From: a virus
Virus record (IMG/VR): IMGVR_UViG_3300028383_000267
Coordinates: 1 to 58,666 of that record
Length of the DNA stretch: 58,666 nucleotides
Reading direction: 5' to 3' (one strand)
The notes below the pieces were generated by a model, which saw nothing but the letters and a program-made list of their open reading frames with translations, did no database searches and was not told the origin of the DNA. The translations under genes and the position numbers were made by a program. Position 1 is the first letter of the stretch, and every line of letters begins with the position of its first letter. Shown piece by piece: positions 51,711-58,638 of the stretch.

Positions 51711-52000
51711 TCGTCTAACGAAATGATTTCGCCCTGAGTAAGCTTTACAACTTCAAACTCGTTCGTATTGAATAGAGAATTTAGCTTTTTTGCAAGGTTG
51801 ATTGCGTGACCAGGATTTGAAAAGGATACCTTAGGATATTTTGGTCCAGGATAATTAGTAAGCATATTTGCGGATTTGAGGTTGAACGGTTCGCCCTGAT
51901 AGAATACAGCCCAGATTGCTTCAGCCTTGAGTACCTGTTCTGTTTTATAGGTTTTCTTATCGATGTGTTCCAAAATTACATCAGGCTTAGGACGGCTCAT
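51707..52000 (-). CDS. conserved phage protein of unknown function
   Basis: 97 residues: ILEHIDKKTYKTEQVLKAEA, IWAVFYQGEPFNLKSAN, YPKVSFSNPGHAINLAKKLN. Probably a small alpha/beta fold. It follows a late-type promoter motif whose leader is shared with the structural gene at 5792, so it may be expressed late even though its neighbours look early. Function unknown. Confidence 0.6.
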   Translation of the reverse strand: MSRPKPDVILEHIDKKTYKTEQVLKAEAIWAVFYQGEPFNLKSANMLTNYPGPKYPKVSFSNPGHAINLAKKLNSLFNTNEFEVVKLTQGEIISLDE

Positions 52001-52031
52001 GTGCGTGTTTCCTTTTCATTAACTACGCACT

Positions 52032-52039
52032 TATTTATC
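52032..52039 (-). promoter_or_regulatory. late promoter motif GATAAATA with conserved downstream sequence
   Basis: Reverse complement of TATTTATC; the leader at 52013-52038 matches 5760-5785 on the plus strand at 24 of 26 bases. It lies 31 bases before ATG 52000. Confidence 0.66.
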
Positions 52040-52042
52040 TTT

Positions 52043-52288
52043 TTACCAGCTAGAACCTCCGTCAAGCTTTACTTCAATTACTTCATCAGACGATCCACCT
52101 TGCCGAGCAATTATCTCTTCAAGATTGCCTTCTAGACGCGCCATAGTCTCACCAAGACAGAAGGCCAATCTTTTTGCGGTTTGAAGATCCAGTTTTACTT
52201 CTTTTGCTTTGTTAGCATCAGCAGACCGAACCTGCTGAATAAACTGTTGAACAGGAGCAGTATTTAGGGGTTCTGATTTATTTGACAC
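52043..52288 (-). CDS. small conserved phage protein of unknown function
   Basis: 81 residues: VQQFIQQVRSADANKAKEVK, LDLQTAKRLAFCLGETMARL and EGNLEEIIARQ, strongly helical and charged. No recognised motif. It overlaps the preceding gene by 11 bases. Possibly a small DNA- or protein-binding factor, but nothing in the sequence proves it. Confidence 0.58.
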   Translation of the reverse strand: MSNKSEPLNTAPVQQFIQQVRSADANKAKEVKLDLQTAKRLAFCLGETMARLEGNLEEIIARQGGSSDEVIEVKLDGGSSW

Positions 52289-52733
52289 GACCGAGCTCCT
52301 CTCGTGCTTCTAATTCAGTCTTGAAAGGACCTTTAAAATCATTTCGTTCAAGGGTAATCAGTTTAGGACAGAAGCTTTTCACCCAGCCTTTGTCAAACTT
52401 AACCACATAATATCCTGCGCAGTAAACGCTTTTTGATTTTTCGCTCTTAGTAAAAAGAGGGATCTTTCTTCGCACATCATACATGGGATTGTAGGGCTTA
52501 TAGGATGTAGGAAAGCCGTGAACTTCATAAGAAATAGAATTTTCTAGCTGTTTGTGACCCCATTTTATGCTGCCTAGCGATTTCTTCAGTTGATTCTCAG
52601 AGTTGAAAACTGTAGTACCGTTTTTGTCACTCAAAATGTATTTGTCTTCGTCTAGTGTAAGAGTGCCTACCTTGGCACCTTCGTTCTCTACAATCCAAAA
52701 TTTTCCTTCTAGAATAGGTTTAGCATTCGCCAT
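52278..52733 (-). CDS. conserved phage protein of unknown function
   Basis: 151 residues from ATG 52733, chosen because GAGG lies 7 bases upstream; a longer in-frame version would extend into the RNase H gene. It is beta-rich with repeated aromatic strands (GKFWIVENEGAKVGTLTLDE, KYILSDKNGTTVFNS, YCAGYYVVKFDKGWVKSF). It overlaps the RNase H gene by 14 bases. Not recognised. Confidence 0.58.
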   Translation of the reverse strand: MANAKPILEGKFWIVENEGAKVGTLTLDEDKYILSDKNGTTVFNSENQLKKSLGSIKWGHKQLENSISYEVHGFPTSYKPYNPMYDVRRKIPLFTKSEKSKSVYCAGYYVVKFDKGWVKSFCPKLITLERNDFKGPFKTELEAREELGRVK

Positions 52734-53712
52734 CGGGATACCTCGCTGATAATGGTTTTGCAAATGTGGATGCCTGATCTGCGATCTTCTGCATATCCCA
52801 CTTTGTACAGAATTTCATAAGTCTAAGTCCTACCTGCGATACTGACTTAGACTCTATATTTTGTGTTTCGTTGTCTATAATTTCTCTAATCTCTTGAGGT
52901 TGTGCTGTTAGATCACATAGAACAACATTTCTATTATAGTCATCGATAACACGATGCTCTTCGCCTTTATGATCTACCCAGCGCTGCAGCATTAGGTTAT
53001 TCCAATTGAAGCCTTTTGTGTTCTTGTCGTCAAATGCCTCAAATAGGCCAACCTTGTTTTTAGTGCCTTTCTTGCGTACACCGGGGTAAGCAGAAAACAC
53101 ATTGTCTGACGTATCGCCTCGCATACACTTTTCAAACAGCATCCACTCAGGATTCGGAGCAGGCTTTTCTGTTTGTGTTTTCTTGTCTATTACTCTCTCG
53201 CCTTTGTCGTCAAAATAGCCTTCGTGTGTAATAGTAGTAGAAGTAACGCCGTTATACTGCTTGACATTGGGCGCAATCAGCTGAGCAAAATCACCGTCTG
53301 TGGAGATAATAACATGATTGTCGTTGGGGTGATTCTGACACCAACCTGCTATAAGATCGTCTGCTTCAAGACGTTCGTGACGCAGCACTGTGACATTTGT
53401 TTTTTCAATAAGAAATGTCTTCAACTCGTCAAAGATTTCCCAGAACACTCGATCCTCTTCCTCTTCTTTTGCAGTCATTGCTGATCGTGCTTCTTTTCTA
53501 TTGCGCTTGTAAGGCTCGTAGAAATCTTTGCGCCATGAGCGTCCTTCTAGGCAGACCACAACATGATCACCGTCGAAGTCTTCCCATGCTTTCTTGAGAG
53601 AAGACAAAGTGATATGTATAGCCATACCGACCTTGGTATCAATGTCGCCGCGAACAACATGTCGAGCGCGGAAAAAAACATTTGCAGTGTCTAGCAAAAT
53701 ATATGTGCTCAT
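52720..53712 (-). CDS. rnh: RNase H / 5'-3' exonuclease, T4 Rnh-like
   Basis: 330 residues. YILLDTANVFFRARHV starts the FEN-type fold with the first metal Asp; DHVVVCLEG, RLEADDLIAGW and IISTDGDFAQLI carry the further conserved acidic residues, and MRGDTSDNVFSAYPGVRKKG is the helix-hairpin-helix metal region. In T4 this enzyme removes RNA primers from lagging-strand fragments. It is coupled by ATGA overlap to the small gene upstream. Confidence 0.85.
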   Translation of the reverse strand: MSTYILLDTANVFFRARHVVRGDIDTKVGMAIHITLSSLKKAWEDFDGDHVVVCLEGRSWRKDFYEPYKRNRKEARSAMTAKEEEEDRVFWEIFDELKTFLIEKTNVTVLRHERLEADDLIAGWCQNHPNDNHVIISTDGDFAQLIAPNVKQYNGVTSTTITHEGYFDDKGERVIDKKTQTEKPAPNPEWMLFEKCMRGDTSDNVFSAYPGVRKKGTKNKVGLFEAFDDKNTKGFNWNNLMLQRWVDHKGEEHRVIDDYNRNVVLCDLTAQPQEIREIIDNETQNIESKSVSQVGLRLMKFCTKWDMQKIADQASTFAKPLSARYPDGEC

Positions 53713-53831
53713 ACAGGATCCATTCCTAAGCTTTTAGTAACATCAAAGATATCTTTACCTTCAATATAATACACTATAGCATCTCTTGGTTTAAGAAGCA
53801 AGAAATCATTATCCGGTAGATATAAATGCAT
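53709..53831 (-). CDS. 40-residue protein of unknown function
   Basis: A short frame on the minus strand: starts MHLYLPDNDFLLLKPRDAIV, then YYIEGKDIFDVTKSLGMDPV. GGAAG lies 7-8 bases before the ATG; the ATG overlaps the previous TAA (TAATG) and its TGA overlaps the RNase H ATG (ATGA). The tight packing on both sides supports a real gene. No known motif. Confidence 0.6.
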   Translation of the reverse strand: MHLYLPDNDFLLLKPRDAIVYYIEGKDIFDVTKSLGMDPV

Positions 53832-54214
53832 TAAGAAACTTCCGATCGCCCTTCGTCAAGAGGATTGACATTTATATAGCCCATGCCTCTTTCTGTGTCG
53901 ACACCTTCCTCTGCCAGCATCTGAGTTACAATAGTTCTAAACCAAGCATCCACAATCTCTTCGTTGGTTTCGCCTTTGTATCCTGCATCCAATAGTCTTT
54001 CAATAAATTCGTTGTTCCAGTCTAGTTCAAAGAAACCATTGCGAATGTTTTCAGGATTAACCTGCGTGTCCAATACTGCTACCCAGGGTTCGCCCTTGCT
54101 GGTTGCTTCTGCCTTTTCCTGTTCTAGAGTTTCTCTGCGAACATCTTCTGAAGTTTTTTCTTCTGCAGGAACTTCTTCTTTATTTGGTTTCAGTTTCTTC
54201 CAAAAGTTAAACAT
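53831..54214 (-). CDS. conserved phage protein of unknown function
   Basis: 127 residues with a charged N-terminus (FWKKLKPNKEEVPAEEKTSE) and an ordered C-terminal part (NGFFELDWNNEFIERLLDAG, YKGETNEEIVDAWFRTIVTQ). It is widespread in marine T4-like phages to my knowledge, without assigned function. Its start overlaps the DUF805 gene end by 8 bases. Confidence 0.62.
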   Translation of the reverse strand: MFNFWKKLKPNKEEVPAEEKTSEDVRRETLEQEKAEATSKGEPWVAVLDTQVNPENIRNGFFELDWNNEFIERLLDAGYKGETNEEIVDAWFRTIVTQMLAEEGVDTERGMGYINVNPLDEGRSEVS

Positions 54215-54539
54215 TTTCTACCTCTGCTGGCTTTGATTGGAGGCAACCGTAAACAATAGTTGCTACAAAGTTCACATAAGGAATCAAGAACAGTAATATC
54301 CACCAAGGCGAGATACCAGCATCTCTACAGCGTCTTGCTGCTGTAGCAAACTGCAACCATAATGCTGCAATTACTAAAGCAATTAAGCCGATCACACCAA
54401 TATAGATTCCTGTTGTGCCAGTAAACATTAAACCTTCTAGAATAATTGTGCCGAAGAAAGTTACTGCAAAAGTAATGAATACCACTGCCCAATACTCCTG
54501 CCTCATAGCGAGACCTGTAAAACTAAAATACCTAGACAT
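54207..54539 (-). CDS. DUF805-family membrane protein
   Basis: 110 residues. YFSFTGLAMRQEYWAVVFIT is the DUF805 start; three or four hydrophobic segments follow (VFITFAVTFFGTIILEGLMF, GVIGLIALVIAALWLQFATA, WWILLFLIPYVNFVATIVYG), with the charged RRCRDAG turn before the last. Inner-membrane protein of unknown function. AAAGGAG ribosome site upstream. Confidence 0.78.
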   Translation of the reverse strand: MSRYFSFTGLAMRQEYWAVVFITFAVTFFGTIILEGLMFTGTTGIYIGVIGLIALVIAALWLQFATAARRCRDAGISPWWILLFLIPYVNFVATIVYGCLQSKPAEVENV

Positions 54540-54588
54540 TGTTAATCTCCTTTAAAATCCTGATTTTCTAAGTTTATCTGTAGGATCA

Positions 54589-55404
54589 TCATGTCCCCCA
54601 TGCGTTGCCGAACAATTCGATGTGGAGCCTCGGAGTGTATCTCCAGCCTCTTGCCATTGCAAGTTTTGCAACTCTGTCTGTGTTAAGTTCATACTCCTCC
54701 GAGCGTCCGCCGAGAGGCATGATGTAGACCGGACATTGGACACCCGCCTCTTTAAATTGTTCAGTTGCTCTAGTAACTTCGTCGACATCTCTTTCGTCAG
54801 CAACCACAAACTTAAAATACTGGTTACTGTTAGGAATAGCATGATATTGCCTAGCAATCTCACCCCTAATAGCATCATCCCAACGCTCTCCCGAAACTGT
54901 GAGTTTTGGGGAACACGAAAAGGTAACATGTATTCTGTCTTGAGTTCTGAGCCAATGTTCAAAATCTGGCTGTAGTTTCTGTGTTGTATTTGTTTCAATA
55001 GTGACATTTTTTAGGTCCTGCATATCTGGATGAGCAAACAGTTCTGGCCAAAATTTCTGCCAGAGCATGGGCTCACCACCTGTTAGTATAAGATGAATAT
55101 CTTGTCCGTTCGATTGTGTCCATCTTCCTTCTGGAATGAGAGATAGAAGATGCTCTACAGTTTCGTCCACTGTCTTATTTTGCATAAACTTCTTGAACTC
55201 TGGGGTTTTTGTTTTTTCAACAACTCCACTGTCTAACAGTTCTTTAACCTCGGGATTGTGCTTACCCATTTCCTCTTCTCTGTCTCTACCAAACGATCTA
55301 CAACGGAAGTTGCAGCCAAATGTTCGCAAGAATAATGACGGAACTCCGACGAATCTGCCTTCGCCTTGTATTGAGTAAAATGCTTCTGAATAACGTAGAT
55401 TCAT
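54589..55404 (-). CDS. queE: QueE-like 7-carboxy-7-deazaguanine synthase / organic-radical-activating radical SAM protein
   Basis: 271 residues. FYSIQGEGRFVGVPSLFLRT is the QueE N-terminal signature, and ILTGGEPMLWQ the GGEP site. QueE converts carboxytetrahydropterin to carboxydeazaguanine in the queuosine/preQ0 pathway. The cluster loop reads GCNFRCRSFG, with C31 and C35 but Phe at position 38 where the third cluster Cys is expected. An insertion of about 55 residues separates the loop from the next core strand. AAAGGAT ribosome site. Confidence 0.78.
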   Translation of the reverse strand: MNLRYSEAFYSIQGEGRFVGVPSLFLRTFGCNFRCRSFGRDREEEMGKHNPEVKELLDSGVVEKTKTPEFKKFMQNKTVDETVEHLLSLIPEGRWTQSNGQDIHLILTGGEPMLWQKFWPELFAHPDMQDLKNVTIETNTTQKLQPDFEHWLRTQDRIHVTFSCSPKLTVSGERWDDAIRGEIARQYHAIPNSNQYFKFVVADERDVDEVTRATEQFKEAGVQCPVYIMPLGGRSEEYELNTDRVAKLAMARGWRYTPRLHIELFGNAWGT

Positions 55405-55406
55405 TT

Positions 55407-56573
55407 TTATCCTTTGTAATATTCCTTAAGTCTAACATCTATGTCCATATCTTTCAACACTTTTTTTATTATGCCAAAATCAAAATCTTGTTGAAACTCT
55501 TTATTATACAAATAGTTGTCCATTAAATCAATATTTTTCTCAAATCTTTGTCTGTTTTCTTTCCATAAATTAGCTAGCGTTTTAGGCGAAGTTAAAAGAT
55601 TTTTATTGCAGTCAATTGCTTGTACTAATCTTTGTGTAGGGTCTCTAATTGAATCGTAACTATGATCTATAATATCATCAAAGACATCGAAACCAAATTT
55701 ATTCTTAAAGACATTTATAGAGTAAGGGCAATTAATGAATATAAAAAAATTCATTCCGTATACACACTGTATTTCCTTTTCACTAAAGAACGGCGTGGGT
55801 TCAAAATATAGGCTTCCTGTAATAATTTCTAGCAAAGTAGATTCGTAGACAGGATATAAATTATAATTATAATTATCAATCGGATCTTTTATTACACTGT
55901 TTGTTAATCTTGAAAATGAGCTTTTACATAAATTATTGTAGCCATTAATTATCTGCTGCATTTCCCCTTTATTAAATTTAAAGTAATCTTTTATTATATC
56001 TAGAAATCTTTCTCGTTCCATTTTAAAACCAGGAGTATACCCAATTTTTCCATACCTACTAACCTTGTTTTCCCCTAATAAATGTGATATTACTGCTAAT
56101 CTGTGTTCTTTTAAAGAATTATTGATGCAGAACCAAGATCTAGGCTTATTACCAAAATTCTTTAACCTACATTTTTTATATCTTTTTTCAAGTTTGATGT
56201 TAATCATGTGTTCTACATATAAGTTTGGAACATTTACATACTGTTCTAAGTTAGACTGATGACAAAGCAAGACAAATTTTTTGTCTGAATGATGTCTGCA
56301 AATATCTTGCATTTTATCAAAAGGTTTAATAGCCTTGTCTGCATAATAGTTAAAAGTGCTTTTATCTATTATTGAATCAGTACATACCCAAAAGATAATT
56401 TTAGCATGATAATCTAAATTAGCAAGATAATCATAATCAACCCCTTCCGGGTCATACAAAAATTCGATAATTTGGATGTCATAATCAATGTAAAATCTAG
56501 AAAAAAAATCAGTTACATTACTTCCTACAGGAAATGATCCGTTATCTGATAGATTTAAATAATCAACTTTCAT
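55407..56573 (-). CDS. putative glycosyltransferase-like protein (EHR / SEK family)
   Basis: 388 residues, the fourth intact member of the family. INNSLKEHRLAVISHLLGEN has the EHR motif; PVYESTLLEIITGS, FFSEKEIQCVYGMNFFIFIN and FGFDVFDDIIDHSYDSIRDP align with the C-terminal signature, but the EKTxKPI core is altered to EKEIQCV. It is strongly AT-rich and lies between queE and folE, so it looks like an insertion into an early operon. Confidence 0.52.
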   Translation of the reverse strand: MKVDYLNLSDNGSFPVGSNVTDFFSRFYIDYDIQIIEFLYDPEGVDYDYLANLDYHAKIIFWVCTDSIIDKSTFNYYADKAIKPFDKMQDICRHHSDKKFVLLCHQSNLEQYVNVPNLYVEHMINIKLEKRYKKCRLKNFGNKPRSWFCINNSLKEHRLAVISHLLGENKVSRYGKIGYTPGFKMERERFLDIIKDYFKFNKGEMQQIINGYNNLCKSSFSRLTNSVIKDPIDNYNYNLYPVYESTLLEIITGSLYFEPTPFFSEKEIQCVYGMNFFIFINCPYSINVFKNKFGFDVFDDIIDHSYDSIRDPTQRLVQAIDCNKNLLTSPKTLANLWKENRQRFEKNIDLMDNYLYNKEFQQDFDFGIIKKVLKDMDIDVRLKEYYKG

Positions 56574-57169
56574 TTAGAAACTTTTCTAGCTAATCTACCG
56601 GAATAGGTTCCTGATTCCTGCACATTTTTTGAAATATTACTAAATGCATTTACAATTACGTTATCTGTAACATATAAATTATTTAAAACAGAAGACCTAA
56701 AACCAAAAAAGCAGTGATTGCCTATAACAGTCCTTCCGGCTATAAGAGTACCAGAATGAAGTATACAATTTTCCCCTATAGTAGTGTTATGCGCGATTAG
56801 ACAATAAGTTTCAATTATACAATGATCGTTAATTTGAGAGTTTAGCAGAACACTGTTAAAACATCCTATAAAGACATTACTCCCTATTTTTGACCTAGGC
56901 GAAATAAAACATGTATCATGTATGAAGGAACAAAAATCTAATCCTTTTAACTGTATTTTTTTTATGACATCATAACGCTCTTTAAGGTTTAACGCTAAAC
57001 TAACTGTGTATTGAAATGTCTCTTTTTGTTCTAAAAAATTAAAATCTTCCGGGGGTACTATTTGAACATCTGCTTCCGATTCTAGTCGATAAGCATCAAA
57101 GTACTCCTGGGTAAGAGTAGATTGAGGATAACCTATAATCGCAATTTTTTTATCATTACCTATTATCAT
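56570..57169 (-). CDS. hexapeptide-repeat acyltransferase (NeuD-like)
   Basis: 199 residues from ATG 57169, right after the folE stop (TAAAATG). The N-terminal ~75 residues are a Rossmann-like unit (KKIAIIGYPQS); from ~90 the sequence is left-handed beta-helix repeats (GSNVFIGCFNSVLLNSQIND, IETYCLIAHNTTIGENCILH, AGRTVIGNHCFFGFRSSVLN) with the catalytic-type His in LIAHNTTIG. NeuD-like enzymes acetylate sugar amines or hydroxyls. It pairs with the glycosyltransferase-like gene after it. Confidence 0.78.
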   Translation of the reverse strand: MIIGNDKKIAIIGYPQSTLTQEYFDAYRLESEADVQIVPPEDFNFLEQKETFQYTVSLALNLKERYDVIKKIQLKGLDFCSFIHDTCFISPRSKIGSNVFIGCFNSVLLNSQINDHCIIETYCLIAHNTTIGENCILHSGTLIAGRTVIGNHCFFGFRSSVLNNLYVTDNVIVNAFSNISKNVQESGTYSGRLARKVSK

Positions 57170-57170
57170 T

Positions 57171-57629
57171 TTACCGGGGAGCAAACTCCTGTTGTAGTTT
57201 AATATTGTGAAAGAATTCTTCTTTTACACTTGCGTCTTTCATAAACGCACCTTCCAACACTGTTGTTTGTGTAAGCGAAGAGTGTGCCATAATGCCTCTA
57301 TTTTCGCAGCAACCATGCGTACACTGTATATATACGCCCACATTTTCTGACCCCGTTGCTTGCATAATTTCTCTTGCAATATCATTAGCAAGTTCTTCCT
57401 GCAGAGTACCACGACGCGCACACCATTGCGCAATTCGAGTATATTTAGAAAGTCCTATTAGCTTTTCTGCGGCAATAATGCCAATATATGCTACACCTGT
57501 AACAGGCTGGTGATGATGCGAACACACAGAACGCAGTTCAGAACGCACTACCAGCATTCCTTCGTATCCATCTTTGGGATTGTTAGGAAAAGCAGTGGCG
57601 TTAGGCTGCGGATAATAGCGTCCACTCAT
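57171..57629 (-). CDS. folE: GTP cyclohydrolase I (FolE), short form
   Basis: 152 residues from ATG 57629. SVCSHHHQPVTG contains C36, H38 and H39 and THGCCENRG contains C107, the zinc ligands and active-site His of FolE; LIGLSKYTRIAQWCARRGTL is the conserved core helix. It makes dihydroneopterin triphosphate from GTP, the entry step shared by folate and queuosine pathways. The ~60 N-terminal residues of usual FolE are absent; the preceding 32-residue frame looks like part of them. Confidence 0.8.
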   Translation of the reverse strand: MSGRYYPQPNATAFPNNPKDGYEGMLVVRSELRSVCSHHHQPVTGVAYIGIIAAEKLIGLSKYTRIAQWCARRGTLQEELANDIAREIMQATGSENVGVYIQCTHGCCENRGIMAHSSLTQTTVLEGAFMKDASVKEEFFHNIKLQQEFAPR

Positions 57630-57727
57630 CAATTCGTTTCTTCAATATAATCTGCGATATTATCGCCTGCCCAGTAGCGAGCATTGTTGTCTTCCAGTCT
57701 TTGTTTAATTTTGTCTGATGTTTTCAA
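57629..57727 (-). CDS. 32-residue protein resembling the FolE N-terminus
   Basis: TTG start at 57727 with GGAG 6 bases upstream; ends in a TGA that overlaps the FolE ATG (TGATG). It reads MKTSDKIKQRLEDNNARYWA then GDNIADYIEETN, which looks like the first ~30 residues of a phage FolE. About 50 residues that normally link this part to SGRYYP are missing, and the frame differs from FolE's. Either a remnant of a deletion or a true small leader protein. Confidence 0.5.
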   Translation of the reverse strand: MKTSDKIKQRLEDNNARYWAGDNIADYIEETN

Positions 57728-57742
57728 TATTTTCTCCGAGTT

Positions 57743-57760
57743 ATAGACGAGGATGTCTAT
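57743..57760 (-). promoter_or_regulatory. 5'-terminal mRNA hairpin before folE
   Basis: Perfect 6-bp inverted repeat (ATAGAC / GTCTAT) with a 6-base loop. It falls at or within a base or two of the expected transcription start of the promoter at 57768-57796, and ends 12 bases before the GGAG ribosome site, so it would cap the transcript's 5' end. Confidence 0.5.
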
Positions 57761-57767
57761 TATTACT

Positions 57768-57796
57768 ATTATAGATTGTATTTAGGTCGTTGTCAA
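57768..57796 (-). promoter_or_regulatory. consensus sigma-70-type promoter for the folE-queE operon
   Basis: On the minus strand TTGACA (57796-57791) and TATAAT (57773-57768) are separated by 17 bases: a perfect vegetative consensus driving the run folE, acyltransferase, glycosyltransferase-like, queE and downstream genes. Confidence 0.85.
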
Positions 57797-57811
57797 GAAA
57801 AAGGATAAAAA

Positions 57812-58075
57812 CTATCCTCTTCTTCCTAGAATTGGCGTTCTACCCGCTTCTAGTTGAACATCTTCCAAGCCCATATAGGTATACAGTGCTTCAAGTTTGT
57901 CATGATAGTCAGCAACTTCTGCTAGTTCTTTTTCTAGTTCTTCTAGTATATCACCGTTGTTGCCAACACCTGCTGCGTTAGTAGCAAGTATTTCTGCGTT
58001 TGCTCTGTGCTTTTCAATGTGTCCTACAAAGTGGGCTTCAGCAGCCAACAGAACTTCCGATCTCATATTCTTCAT
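57812..58075 (-). CDS. small conserved phage protein of unknown function
   Basis: 87 residues from ATG 58075, preceded by AAGGAG at good spacing; a longer frame would start inside the HIT gene. KNMRSEVLLAAEAHFVGHIE, KHRANAEILATNAAGVGNNG and DILEELEKELAEVADYHDKL give a helical, likely coiled-coil-forming protein. I associate it with marine myoviruses only, with no function. Confidence 0.62.
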   Translation of the reverse strand: MKNMRSEVLLAAEAHFVGHIEKHRANAEILATNAAGVGNNGDILEELEKELAEVADYHDKLEALYTYMGLEDVQLEAGRTPILGRRG

Positions 58076-58454
58076 TGTCGTCTCCTTTTTTGTAATTTCC
58101 CATGTGAGGAATGACATGTCTTACACCGCCTCTTGGGTCTGACATGTCTCCTGTTCGTCTTGGTATAAGGTGGATGTGGGGATAGGCAATAGTCTGTCCC
58201 GCTGCTTCTCCTACATTCATGCCCATGTTAAAAGCATCACAGTAGCCTCTATCTACCCAGTCTGTTCCCCACTTGTAAGCAGCTTCCCAGCACTTTGTGA
58301 CATCATGCCAATCTTCCTGTTTTGGTACAAAAAGAACATGTCCTTCTGTGACAGGATAAGCATCTCGAAACACTGTGTAATCTCTAGTTTCTACTAGCAC
58401 ATCCTGCCAAGGAGTATCACCAGCTTTGTGTGCTTCATCAAGTGTTCGGGTCAT
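58038..58454 (-). CDS. HIT-family hydrolase-like protein
   Basis: 138 residues. EGHVLFVPKQEDWHDVTKCW is the HIT N-terminal strand, and GQTIAYPHIHLIPRRTGD the histidine-triad region: the last two His are present, but Tyr occupies the first triad position. The family hydrolyses nucleotide phosphoramidates or dinucleotides. I recall the same substitution in other phage HIT proteins but cannot verify it. Overlaps the genes on both sides. Confidence 0.8.
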   Translation of the reverse strand: MTRTLDEAHKAGDTPWQDVLVETRDYTVFRDAYPVTEGHVLFVPKQEDWHDVTKCWEAAYKWGTDWVDRGYCDAFNMGMNVGEAAGQTIAYPHIHLIPRRTGDMSDPRGGVRHVIPHMGNYKKGDDNEEYEIGSSVGC

Positions 58455-58638
58455 ATTCTACTACCTTTACTAATTCTTCTTTGCCAGGCAAACGCCAAAA
58501 GTCTGCTGCTCTTTCTGCTTCTTCTTGTGTATCAAAGATTTTTACAGAAGGCGCGCTAAAATCCATTCCTTCAACAAATTCTGTGACGTAGACATAATCG
58601 TTTTCTGACATAGGAACCATAATCGCCCACTTAGTCAC
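58438..58638 (-). CDS. small conserved phage protein of unknown function
   Basis: 66 residues from GTG 58638, with GGGAG 6 bases upstream; the frame could also start 5 codons earlier. KWAIMVPMSENDYVYVTEF, APSVKIFDTQEEAERAADFW and GKEELVKVVEYDPN form a compact alpha/beta fold. It overlaps the HIT gene by 17 bases. Common in marine T4-like phages; function unknown. Confidence 0.58.
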   Translation of the reverse strand: MTKWAIMVPMSENDYVYVTEFVEGMDFSAPSVKIFDTQEEAERAADFWRLPGKEELVKVVEYDPNT

